The position numbers were made by a program, and so were the translations under genes. The notes beneath the pieces were generated by a model. The model was not told where the DNA came from, did not search any database, and worked only from the letters and a program-made list of their open reading frames with translations. 64,000 nt of DNA from Verticillium longisporum (Eukaryota; Ascomycota; Sordariomycetes; Glomerellales; Plectosphaerellaceae): NCBI GenBank assembly GCA_019188255.1, contig JAETXT010000007.1:186001-250000 (forward strand), written 5' to 3'. Below, one piece after another: positions 54,255 through 64,000 of the stretch. Position 1 is the stretch's first letter. Each line of letters starts with the position of its first letter.

Positions 54255-54258
54255 TTTT
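54254..54258 (+). terminator. Pol III T-run terminator of the 5S gene
   Basis: T5 directly at the 3' end of the 5S coding sequence, followed by a second T5 after GCA. Confidence 0.8.
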
Positions 54259-56023
54259 GCATTTTTGATTTTAAATGTGGCTCCATTCGCAGTTTTGGGT
54301 ATCTGTGGGCCGTGCCGTCATATCGTGCCCATCAGCCCCCAAGCTCCGATACCATTTAGAGTGACGTCCTATATCACGACTTGAATATTTGTTGAATTTT
54401 GGATTCATGGGCTGCTTCTTGAATTTCGGCAGTCTGAGATGCAGAAATGCCAGCCGTGAAGCCGGTTGAGCAGCCGCTATATGCGCCCCGCACGCGGTTT
54501 CTGGCCCTTGACAGACCTTGGGCCAAATCTACTTATTAACGCCCGAACAATCTGCTTCAAATGAGATGGATCCCTAGAATGAACCTGATTGCATCCGCGT
54601 CGCGTGATGTGAACGTTTTTGTTCCGATCACGACGTCCAATAACACTGCGTCAGGCGACCTTGAGTTGCCTGATCTCTGCTACCTAGCACAGGTCGCGCA
54701 GAACATGGGATGTCCAGGTCCGGGTGATTGAATCAGGGAGTAGGAGAAGAAATGGCGCCAGTACGTATCGCTTGAAGGAACTTTGGTAGTTGATCTCGCC
54801 TCATATCACACGTACTACCCCCCTGCTCGTGGCAGGATGACCATTGTCAGCCTTGCATGACCGAGGACGTTACTGCTGTGAGCGCGAGTGAACCGGTAGT
54901 TTCATCTCCCACCGGATCGTCGTCGGATCTCAGACATGGCCCGCCATCCCCGCGACGGCACTTGAAGCGGCAGGGCGGGTGTATGCACGCTGATGTCGAT
55001 CACAGTCATTATGTTCGGTTATATGATTGCGGCTCTCCGTCAGGTCATACATCATACTCCTTGCACTTGTGATGTGGGCAGTAGATTTGGCCCATTGCTA
55101 GCCCTATGTTCATTGCTTGGCCTATGTTCATTGCTTAGCCTACGTTCACTGCCTGTCCACGACATCTCTCCGAGTGTTCCTGCAACGGCCACGACGGCTC
55201 ATATCGTGAACCCCAACAATAAAGATAGGTAGGTGATTGTGCGGGAGGTCTGATGGGGCCCTAAAGAATGATCTCTGATCTGCGACATGAGCTGCATCTA
55301 TCGAGACGCTCAATATTCAAGATACTCTCTACTTTCGGTGACAGCAGCACGAGCCGAGGCGTCTCCAGCCCTCTGATACCTCCGTTCCCCCAACAGTCCC
55401 TTTGAGGTTTCATAACCACGATGTAACGAACCATTCGACCAGAATCAGCGACGGCAGACGCTGAGACTATTCGAGGGTCTGGCCAAGGAACGGCAGCTCA
55501 AGGCTCTGCGACCGCATGGTGTGTCGTTTCAAGAAGGCACAAACGGTCGGGCCGTCTAGCTCGGCCGTGTAGATACAAAAGCAAGACGGACAAGGTCGGC
55601 TGCATCGAAGATGACAGTGAGACGGATGTCTTGCCCCCCTCAGCCCGGCGGGAATGTGGTTTCCATGCTGGGGCAAAAAGGGGGTTCAGTGAGACCACTG
55701 ACGACTGGCGCCCCCACTAGCACAAGGTACATCTTATCGGCACGTGATGACGCTTCCCGCGCCCGATAAGGGAGCTCTTTCCGAAAAGTGTCCTCTGTCG
55801 AGACACCTTGAGTGACACGACGACCCACGGCGGAGGGATACCAGAGCCGACGATCACGACTCGACAGCTACACCCAGCCCTTGCAAACGCAGCACACGAT
55901 TGCGGCAGCGTCACCCTAAAGAAGCAAGACCTCTCTGACGGCTACCGACCATCTGATTGCATTCATCTCGGACACACACACACACACCAAAGAAGACGAA
56001 ACCACCACCCCCGCCAGCCCACC
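54259..56023. other. Intergenic region upstream of sec72
   Basis: About 1.76 kb, no gene recognised. A CA dinucleotide run (about 55974-55987) lies in the presumed 5' leader of sec72. Confidence 0.5.
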
Positions 56024-56635
56024 ATGTCGGCCCTCACACACTTTGACGCGCTGCCGCTGCAGATGGACGCGCAGTCCAAGGCCATCTCGTCGGCGAGCTC
56101 GAACCGCGCGCTGACGACGGAGCTCGAGGCGCTGAACACGCTGCACCGGACGCTGCTGGGCCTCGAGACGCCGCACGGCATCCCGCCGCCGCCGGTGCCC
56201 GTGAACCCGAAGCGCAGCGCCGGCGTGGCCAAGCTGCGCGACAGCGGCAACGGCGAGTTCCGCAAGAGCAAGTTCCCCGAGGCCATCAAGTTCTACACGC
56301 TCGGCATCCAGATGGCGCTGCAGCGGCCGCCGTGGGAGCCCAACCAGCTCGTGCGCGAGGAGGTCGCCGGGCTCTACGCCAACCGCGCGCAGGCGCACAT
56401 GGCGCTGACGCAGTGGGCCGAGGGCAGCGTCGACGCCGAGGCGAGCGTCGAGGCGCGCAAGGTCGGCAACGCCAAGGCCTGGTGGCGCCGCGGCCGCTGC
56501 CTGCAGGAGATGGGCCGCCTCGAGGAGGCGCGCGAGTGGGTGCGCCGCGGCCTCGGCATGGAGGGCGAGGAGGCCGAGCTCGTCGCGCTGCTGAGGGACA
56601 TTGAGACGCGCATCGCGAGGGGCTCCAAGGCTTAG
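56024..56635 (+). CDS. sec72: Sec72, TPR subunit of the Sec62/63 ER translocation complex
   Basis: 203-aa cytosolic peripheral subunit of the post-translational translocon on the ER membrane, where its TPR domain docks Hsp70/Hsp40-bound clients. ATG 56024 (ACCATG) is chosen; the open frame extends upstream but only through the CA-rich leader. The N-terminal segment (FDALPLQMDAQSKAISSA) is followed by three TPR-like helical pairs: AKLRDSGNGEFRKSKFPEAI, LYANRAQAHMALTQWAEGS and AWWRRGRCLQEMGRLEEA. Single exon, very GC-rich. Confidence 0.93.
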   Translation: MSALTHFDALPLQMDAQSKAISSASSNRALTTELEALNTLHRTLLGLETPHGIPPPPVPVNPKRSAGVAKLRDSGNGEFRKSKFPEAIKFYTLGIQMALQRPPWEPNQLVREEVAGLYANRAQAHMALTQWAEGSVDAEASVEARKVGNAKAWWRRGRCLQEMGRLEEAREWVRRGLGMEGEEAELVALLRDIETRIARGSKA

Positions 56636-57543
56636 GTGGTTGATGCTTTCGAGGCGATGCAGTACCTGGCCACCCACGGAGTGTCTGTGGCTGTCAGGCG
56701 GAGCAAGAGACTCAAGAGTCGGATGAGCACGAACGCTGAGCGGGCCAGGAGGAACCGTCCGCTTGGCAATGTCGGGCCTGGGAGAGCAGGAGTTTTCTAG
56801 TTCGTTTTTGTATCGGATATGATCAGTTTTCGCAATTGGGGGGTGCATGGGATACCTCGAGAGACAGATGAATGGCCGTCCACTGTGGACGATGAAGCAT
56901 GGTTCAAAACGGCAGTCGCGTTGCACCTTTTCGTTCTTTTCACAGACAGTCAGACAAACACTTCATAACAGCAAGGCTCATTGAGCTTCAAGAGTAGAAA
57001 AAAAAAAGTTGAAAACAAGACCCCGTGGCCAGTTGAGTAACCCAATATAATGACGAGTTCCAATAAACCATGCCTCTGACCACCCCTTCCGGTATGCTCT
57101 TCGACCGACCATCGCCGCGCCTGTCTGCCAGTATATCGGCGCCCACGAATCCGAGACGCGCGGAGCATCGTACCTCCTCTACGTTCCGCCCTCCATGTCT
57201 ATTATCTCCCGTGAATTGACTGAGCTCAAGACGGCCTGTCCTATGCCGTGTGCCTGACAAACCGCCTTGTTCACGGGACCGTCTCTTCAGCCCTCGACTC
57301 CGATTCGTTCAGGTCTTGGCGCAGTCGGCGTTGCCGGGCCTCTTCTGCAGCTTTCTGAGCCTCTTCTCCCTCTCTCTCCACGCCATTGAAAATCGTTTCA
57401 GTCCATCGCTGTATGGCCGCCGTATTCAAGGTATCATTCGTTTCCGTCCACAGCCTCGACCCCACGTTTTCTTCATGCAAAAGAATCATGCTGATGAAAG
57501 AAAAAAAGGATAGAGTATCGCGGCGTTGCTCGTCTGCGGCCCC
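56636..57543. other. Convergent intergenic region
   Basis: About 900 bp between the facing stops of sec72 and the small gene; presumably 3' untranslated regions. No gene is recognised. Confidence 0.5.
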
Positions 57544-58008
57544 TTAGATGGCCTGCTTCTCGCTCAGCTTCGCGGCGGGGGGTCGGCGCATGACGGCGTC
57601 CTGGCCGCTCATGCGCCTGTCGAGGGCGCGCTCGAGCTTGGCGCCGAGGGCGAGCTTGCTGAGGTTGGCGCTCTTCTCCTCGGACAGCTCGACGCGTTGG
57701 GACGTCAGGGCCTTGTTCTCCATGCGGTCGAGGCCGGACTCGATGTCGCGCAGCTCGGCGTGGGCCGAGTCGGTGGTCAGGACGGTGGGGGCCATGCTGT
57801 ACGTGCTGTAGCGGACGGAGGTGCGGGCCTGGCCTGTGTCAGATGAAGGGAAGCAACGGCAATTGCGAAGACGGTGTGGAGATTGATCGTTGGACGTGGT
57901 GGATGGCGGGTGTATATGTGCGCGTGACGGAGAGCGGCAGGGTAGGACAGGTGATAAAGGGAAGGAAGGGCTTCATGATGAAGCAGGGTGACATACCGAG
58001 GGCGCCAT
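57544..58008 (-). CDS. Small conserved-looking protein with a 12-nt first exon
   Basis: 98-aa protein, not assigned to a named family. Exon 1 is only ATG plus three codons (MAPS, 58008-57997), followed by a GTATGT donor; exon 2 starts at 57828 after a GGCCAG acceptor, reading ARTSVRYSTYSMAPTVL, then an acidic/basic helical stretch (AELRDIESGLDRMENKALTS, LERALDRRMSGQDAVMRR). An internal ATG at 57795 could serve as an alternative start (83 aa). No signal peptide or membrane segment. The clean helical-heptad-like pattern and a plausible splice make a real gene likely; its function is unknown. Confidence 0.65.
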
Positions 58009-61000
58009 GATGGGCCGGGCGGATTCCAGGGAGGCAGGCATGTTTGCGGGAGTATGACGACGGTGCGCAGGTGTGAGGGAAGAAAACGTGTGGTCCTTGT
58101 CGAGAAGCGATCTTGGTCAAACCGGCTGCTGGGCAGACAAGAGCGGAGACAGACGATGTGACGGGGGGGTTGAGTTGAAGGTTTAGAGGCGAGGCGAGGG
58201 GGAGGGGGGCCTTGTCGGAAATTGGGGGGCCGCCGTCTTTGTCTTGTTGTCAGGTTCGATGATAAGAAGAGCTGTGTGTGTTTCTGGTCTCGAGTGCCGG
58301 TCGGTTGGAGGGGATCGATCGCGTTCGGAAATGGGGAGGTTTGAGCAAAGGGGGTTTGCGGAAGGGGCAAGGCGAAAGGGGGCGGGCGATTAGTATGGTT
58401 CGGTCCAGTTGATTATGAAGGAGGGAAGTATCGTAGGGGACGACAAGGGACGAGGGGTAGAAGGTACGTGCCGCGTGGTTCACGAGCAAGCGCAGGAGCA
58501 GGAGCAGGAGCGGAAGGAATGCGTGTCTTGGGGAGAGTAAGTGGACGAAAGGGAGGAAGGAGGGACCTGGGATCTCCCATCTCAAACGTCTAGGCGGACC
58601 TCGACAGCCATGACCCCCGGTCACCGTCACCACCACACGCTCTTCTGCCCTGTCTGCCTGTCTGGGACAGGCTTCTGAGGGGGGGCCTGGCGCGGGTCCA
58701 GGCCAATCCCAGCGCTCACGGCCTAAGCCACAGGACCCCCCTGAAGGCCCCAGTTCGGCCCCTAAGCCCGCCCTGGCAGCCCAGAGTGCGGCGGGCGGAC
58801 TCTCTCTCGCGCCCCCCCCTGTAGGCACCGGCAGTCCTCCAATCCGCGCCATCAGGAGTCAAGGTACCGTTCTATCACTGTGACAGCTTGGAACAGCGCG
58901 TGTCTGTTACAGCAACCAGTCGAGAGAGCTCAGTCGAGAGGCACCACAGGGCAGGACGAGGAACTGCTAGCTTGGGAGGCGCCGCCGCCGCCGCTGCTGC
59001 TGCATGCACCGCGTACGTCGTTCCTCACCAATGCATCATCCATCGAACCGTCACATCCCTCTCTGGGCATCTAATCTGTTGCCTGCTACTGTCGGTCAAG
59101 CTGAGGTCCTGTCCTGGCTGGTTGGTCCCTTTTTTTTTGTCCCAGGGTGGGAGTCATATGCAGATCACCTCGTGTCGCGACCCAACAATCTGGCCATCCA
59201 ACACGCAGCCAAGTCGCACTCTACAGTCTGCCCCCCATCTGCCTGGGTAATTTTCCTTCACCTTGCCAGAAGCTTAAGAAAAAGCATACAATGTCAGAGA
59301 ACGACAGAAAAAGCAAAAAGAAGAACCGAACTTCTCATTTCGCCCATGACGATCTGTTTCAGCCCAAGTCAACAACGCACCCCCAGCCCTGTCAAAGACA
59401 CGCAATCTAGAAACCCGCGTCGTGTTCCTCCGTCGGGCCCCCTTTTTGCTTGATTGACGAAGGAAAAGCGGCTGTTCCACCTCGACCACCACCACCCCCT
59501 CGCCTTCCTAGTCTCGATGCAGGCACTGTCAAAGAGAGAAACCAGCGCCGTCGCTCGGCCACGCGTGGTGTCTGTCCCCCTTGCCCGCCGCGATGCTTCG
59601 AGCGTACCTACCTTACCTTAGGTGGGTACCTTAGTTCCCAATGGGATCAGCAGCTGACGGGCGGACCTTTCCACGCGACACGCATCCAAAGCTCTCCTCT
59701 GCTCTCTCTCTGCCCGCCTCCTTCAGGCCGCGCTAACAGCCTACGGGGCACAAGTGCGGACGGCCTAGCAGCCCTTTTGGCCCGCCCCCTCTTCTCACGT
59801 CCCTCCTTCGAAGCGTGCCGCCCACCAGTCTGTGTGCTCCGCCCGTGTCAGAGCCATCATGGTTCGGTTTGGACGATGGGTGAGTAACAACGTGCGCGTG
59901 TGTCCTCCTCGCTCCGCTGCATAGATGACGCCAAAACGAAACAAAACAAACTTTGGAACCAACACAAAAATGAGAAACTGCAGAGAGGGTAGCATCAAAG
60001 TTTCACAGCAGAGAACCGACAAGAACAAGCTCTCGCCGCACAGGACGGGAGTACATCCCCCCCAAACCGCCAATGCAGGATAGGGTGCTGGCCGCCTGTC
60101 TGGTCTGGTCTGGTGCAGCCCAAAGGGGGGGGGGGGGGATGTGACATGGAGAGGGGGGAGAAGGGAGAGGGGAAACGGCTAGCGGCGCCCCTGGCCGCTG
60201 CATGCTGCGCACGTGGCGAAGCCGCCATCCGCATGCGCCCGGTGGGTTGTAAGGGTGGCTACCATGCCCTTCTGCCATGTGGTCGTAGGCGACGGTAAGC
60301 GTAACCAAGAGAAGTAGGACCAGGTAGGTAGCACTCGGCTGGCCCAGCACCACGAAACGACTACCGTGGGCTGCCCGGAGCTGAGGAGCGAGGGTCACAG
60401 AGGGGCAAAGTGCGAGATCGGACGGCGCAGTCCATGGCTACCTACCCGATCGCTCCCTTGAATTGTGGTGCTGCCATTGTTCGCTTTTGCTCGTCAGCTC
60501 GTCAGCTCGTCATGTTTCCATCAGGCCATTTCTTCCACACTAACGCACAGCACGGTTTCCGTCTCTAGCCTCCGAGAGGTCGCCGCTCTCATCTCAGTCA
60601 GCCTACCTAGGTACTTAAGGTAGGTGCCGGATCCTGGCCGTGTGGAACCACTGCTGCCGCCACGATGATCCTCGCTTCCTCCATATGCCACCGGTCATTG
60701 TCGTCAATGCAATGCAGTCCTACCTTTCAGCAAATGTCTTCGTCCTGCCCACAGGTACGTCGCTGTTCAGGATACAACGTTGGTGCCAATATTTTCCGAA
60801 TACACCTCCATTCTGCTGGCCCCCGCACTGGCCCGCCCGTACATAGTGGTAGTACAATCACCATTAATGATAACTATCTCGCCTTAATGGACGCAGTGTA
60901 AGGGTATAAATGGCTGGGCTATGTCGATAAAGAAAGAAGAAGTAGAAAAAGACGCATATGCGATGGGAAAATGAATCGTCATGAAAGCAGGTACACCACG

Positions 61001-61049
61001 TTATTCGCCTTCTATCATCGTCTCATACCTCGACAGGGGCCCCACTTGG
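58009..61049. other. Long gene-poor region
   Basis: About 3 kb without a recognisable gene. It has G- and C-homopolymer runs (for example near 58670 and 60125) and repeated TACCTAGGTA/TACCTTAGGTA-type palindromic motifs at about 59607-59632 and 60602-60626. Open frames up to 200 aa on the minus strand (58250-58852) are low-complexity. Confidence 0.5.
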
Positions 61050-63970
61050 CTAGTAGTGCTTTGCCTGCCAGACCTGACCTGGGGACCAAGACTTGTCGAA
61101 CATTTGGCTGATCCAAAAGTATGGGTTCTCGTAATCCTCAGTCCCAATCTTGCCTAGTGAAAAGTGAGTCTGTCTTCGTGTCCAAGCAGCGTCCAAGACA
61201 TACCCTCGGCTTTCAACTGCGTCACACGTCTTTCTGAGTCGAGAATCAGTGTTCGCTGTGACGGAGACACACTTCCGTTCTCGAGGATCTCTTCGAGGGT
61301 CAGCGCCTTGTCCTCGCCCTTGGCATTGCTACGGCCCTTGTAGTAATCCCAATGACAGAGCATACGAACGGCGCCATGCTGTAGATTTTCGATAAAAGGG
61401 GGCATGTCGTAGCGAAGTCGATTGTTGTGACGCCTTGCGTAGCCGTGACGGTCTTGACAGGTCAAAGTGACCACGTGGAGCAGAATATATGTAGTCATGT
61501 AAACTGTAAAAAACGACTCGCGCTGAGGCGACTGCGTGAGCTTTTCCAGCCCTTTGAGTACCTTGGCACGCAGCTGCCGCAGGACGTAGATGGGGTTTAG
61601 CCTGTCAAACTGGGCAACGACCATCTTGGGAGTGGGGGCCTTGTTAGGTTGGGGATATGCCGGGTCCGTTTCAGGCATGATGCCGAGTTTGTCCTCACTG
61701 GAAATCCAAGAAGATCCAAGTGTGATTTCTGGCTGGACGTCAGGGGCTAGCTGGGGCGATGGGGAACGGCAGACATAGGAGTGGGCACATACGAGTAGCG
61801 AACCAAAGCTTGAAAACATTCTCGAGAAGCTCTCGTTCCTGAGGAGGTAGATCCTGTAGCTAGGTCAACTAACTTGCACGAAAACAAAGTGAACTTGCTT
61901 GTGGATACTCACCAAAGAGTGGGTGTGCGCCATGGCCTCGCTATAGTGCCGCGAGATGATATCGTCTTGTCCTTTCCGCTTCCAGTACTGTCGCCAGGCC
62001 TGCTCTGCATGTTCTGAGACGTAGTCCTTGAAGTATTGGACGGTTTTGGAGAGATTTGCCAGAGCGTACGGTGCAATCTCGTGTCGTCTTGCTTTGCTGG
62101 CTGTGTACCATTCGCGATGGACTCTGTCGCCTTCTCGAGGGTGAAATTTGCGTACTTCCAGCCGGATTGGGAACCCGACGGGGCAAATATCCTGCATCAT
62201 GTCGATGTGTTGAATCAACGGGCCATCCCAATCATTTACATCAGTCACTCGTGATCCGTCCCAGCGCTGGGTGTAGTTTAAGGAGCCTGCAGGACGGTAC
62301 AATATAATGTCGGTGAGTTTGGAGCGCATGCAATGAACGGGCCGGGTTGTCTTCCGCGAAGTTGTATCAACACTGAGACAGGTCATGCAGTCGCCATGAG
62401 GATCGTTGGGGTTCTCGACACACTGTCACGGCTGGTCAGTCTTGTATCGTGTGGTATTGGCACCTTGGGTCTGAAAGGTTCTTACTCGTATCCGCTGGGT
62501 GCGGCATCGAACACATGCCTTCCGTCTTCGAGTGTCCGCCGTCTGTTTCCGTTTCTCGTCGTCGAAACAACCTCTAGGCTTCTTATCTGCGTGGTTGGCA
62601 TCTGGGTCTTCGGCAGCGTCATGATCATTGTCATCATCGTTTGATGGCGCCAAAGCGATCCGGAAATGCATATCTCTATACTCGAGAGGAGCCTCTTCTG
62701 GCTTGACCATGTATGGAAACTCATCCACCCAGCTGTCGTTGGTCGCTGGTGGGTTAGCAGGTCCAAAGGTGGGCCCATGCACCGGTACATTGGCGACATG
62801 TTCGACGGACGACAGGGACGAGCCGCTCCAGTCCAACGCAGCTGCTTGTTGCTCGCTCCGCCGGATGGAGACGCCATCTCTCAGGCGTGTGCCGTCAAGT
62901 GAGATCAGGGTCATGGTGTTGCTAGGAGTTGGATGGGCGAGCTGGTGCTGAGGGTGGCCGTGACTCTCGTCAATAGACAGGCTGTCCGTGATCTGGGAAC
63001 GGAAGATTTGCTGGTCGAGGCCCAGCAGATCAGTCTGGTCTTGTAGGAATTGCGAGAAAGACCACGGCTGCTCACCGCTGGTCGCCAACGCCGCAGGGGG
63101 CACGGCAGGGGATGGACATGGGTAAGCGGGTTGGCAACGTGTCGTCACCAGTCCCAGGGCTGTGGGTGTGGACGAATCGCCGATGATGGAGCTAGAGCCG
63201 GAAGCAAATCGCTGGCCATGTCGAGTCAAAGGCCGAACGTGTTGGAGGGCGTGGGGAGCAGCCGACTCGACAGGCGAGGCCCAAGATGTCGGGTTCTCGA
63301 CGGCCATGGGCCAGTCAGGGCATACAACAGGGCTGGCAGGCAGGCCATGGTAGTGGTAGTGAGAGGCCGGGCGGCTTTGATCCGAGGCCAGGGGCTGGTT
63401 GGCGACAGCGCCAACATGGTCATGGCCGTGATTGTGGTTGTGGCCGAGATGGTGGTTGTGTGCATGGGCGACTGCTCGTCCCTGGTCCTCGTCCTTGGGC
63501 GGCCATGGTTCTTGGGGGCGGCTATGGTTGGGTTGCGGGTGTCGTCCGGGTACGCAAGGGTCGGTCGGACCCAGCGCAGTGGTTGCCGGGATCGCCTGGG
63601 TCGATCCTGCCGTGTAAGCGGAGTTAGAGGCGGGCACCAGGCCAGAGACAGGTGCACTAACAGCGCCCCACTCGGAAGGAGACCGGTGAGCCCGGGGAGG
63701 CCGGTCAGCAGGGAAGGAGCTGACGGGTCGTGATGGAGAGGTGAGGTCGTGGCGTACCACAGCCTGGTGGGCAAGAGCACTGGGCACCCAGTCAGGGCTG
63801 GCTCTGGCGGCGGTGACAAATGGTTGTTCCTGTTGCCGTTGCCAACTGTGCGGAAGATTCGAGACGTTGTACGAGTCGTGCCTGCCGCTGTGATGTGTGT
63901 CGCCAAAGGTTCTGGGCTCGTGCCTGCCTCCATCGGATGGCAAGGAAAATACCAGAGGAGAAGGAGCCAT
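61050..63970 (-). CDS. Zn2Cys6-type transcription factor with a long N-terminal extension, five exons
   Basis: About 900 aa. Exons are 63970-62486, 62422-61913, 61853-61793, 61746-61204 and 61153-61050; donors GTAAGA, GTGAGT, GTATGT and GTATGT; all joins keep frame. The DNA-binding motif spans the first splice: KACVRCRTQRIR|CVENPNDPHGDCMTC, a C-x2-C-x6-C-x10-C-x2-C pattern followed by a later Cys (RPVHC), a variant typical of a fungal family whose second half reads like TQRWDGSRVTDV and PVGFPIRLEVRKFHPREGD. Unusually the cluster sits at about residue 480, after a Pro/Ser/His-rich region with a His/Asn tract (HAHNHHLGHNHNHGHDH). The C-terminus ends QVWQAKHY. Exon 4's acceptor (61747, CTAG) is the least certain. 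Targets unknown. Confidence 0.85.
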
Positions 63971-64000
63971 CCCGTGGTGTTGCGTGTGTGGCCAAGATGT
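63971..64000. other. Start of the regulator's upstream region, cut by the window
   Basis: Only 30 bp of 5' sequence of the Zn2Cys6 gene are present; an upstream exon or promoter cannot be judged. Confidence 0.4.

Noticed and set aside
55916..56926. 336-aa minus-strand frame
   Set aside because: Antisense of sec72, Arg/Leu/His-rich; sec72 is unambiguous.

Overview
The window is nuclear DNA of a filamentous ascomycete. Short GT-AG introns (about 46-280 bp) with CTAAC/CTAAT-type branch points, GC-rich exons, dispersed single 5S rRNA genes and a block of RIP-mutated (TA-rich) transposon relics all point to a Sordariomycete, most likely Hypocreales; I cannot name the species.

Layout. 1-28.3 kb is ordinary euchromatin: a CON7-like C2H2 regulator (2966-4580, frame apparently broken); a divergent pair made of a DUF7580-type protein (7301-9353, minus) and a C2H2/ankyrin protein (9756-13026, plus) that carries a frame-breaking 10-bp duplication; ribosomal protein uS9/RPS16, ESCRT-II Snf8/Vps22, an Mpv17/PMP22 membrane protein, an unknown 533-aa protein, prephenate dehydrogenase Tyr1, an Ats1-like RCC1 protein and the checkpoint clamp subunit Rad9. 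These are unrelated housekeeping genes without a common pathway. A 5S rRNA gene (28318-28436) marks the left edge of the next zone.

28.9-42.5 kb is a transposon island. Most of it is heavily RIP-mutated: a Ty3/gypsy retrotransposon relic (Gag zinc knuckle, protease, RT, RNase H and the start of integrase can still be read), a relic of a pogo/Fot1-type DNA transposon, and repeat copies of different RIP severity. Dropped into it, in opposite orientation and about 1.07 kb apart, are two nearly identical, non-RIP-mutated pogo/Fot1-type elements of 1859 and 1860 bp with 46-bp terminal inverted repeats and TA target duplications. One sits in the gypsy integrase and the other inside a RIP-mutated relic of its own family. 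A normal-GC island (38.6-40.7 kb) inside the zone carries an intact protein-kinase gene. A truncated 5S rRNA copy lies at 43.2 kb near the right edge.

43.3-64 kb returns to normal DNA: an MDR oxidoreductase, a secreted amidohydrolase, an AA9 lytic polysaccharide monooxygenase, an arrestin-like protein, a second complete 5S rRNA gene, ER translocation protein Sec72, a small conserved-looking protein with a 12-nt first exon, and a 5-exon Zn2Cys6 regulator whose start lies 30 bp from the window end. Exon joins were worked out by hand from splice signals and reading frame; none has transcript support here. No tRNA gene or CRISPR array was recognised.
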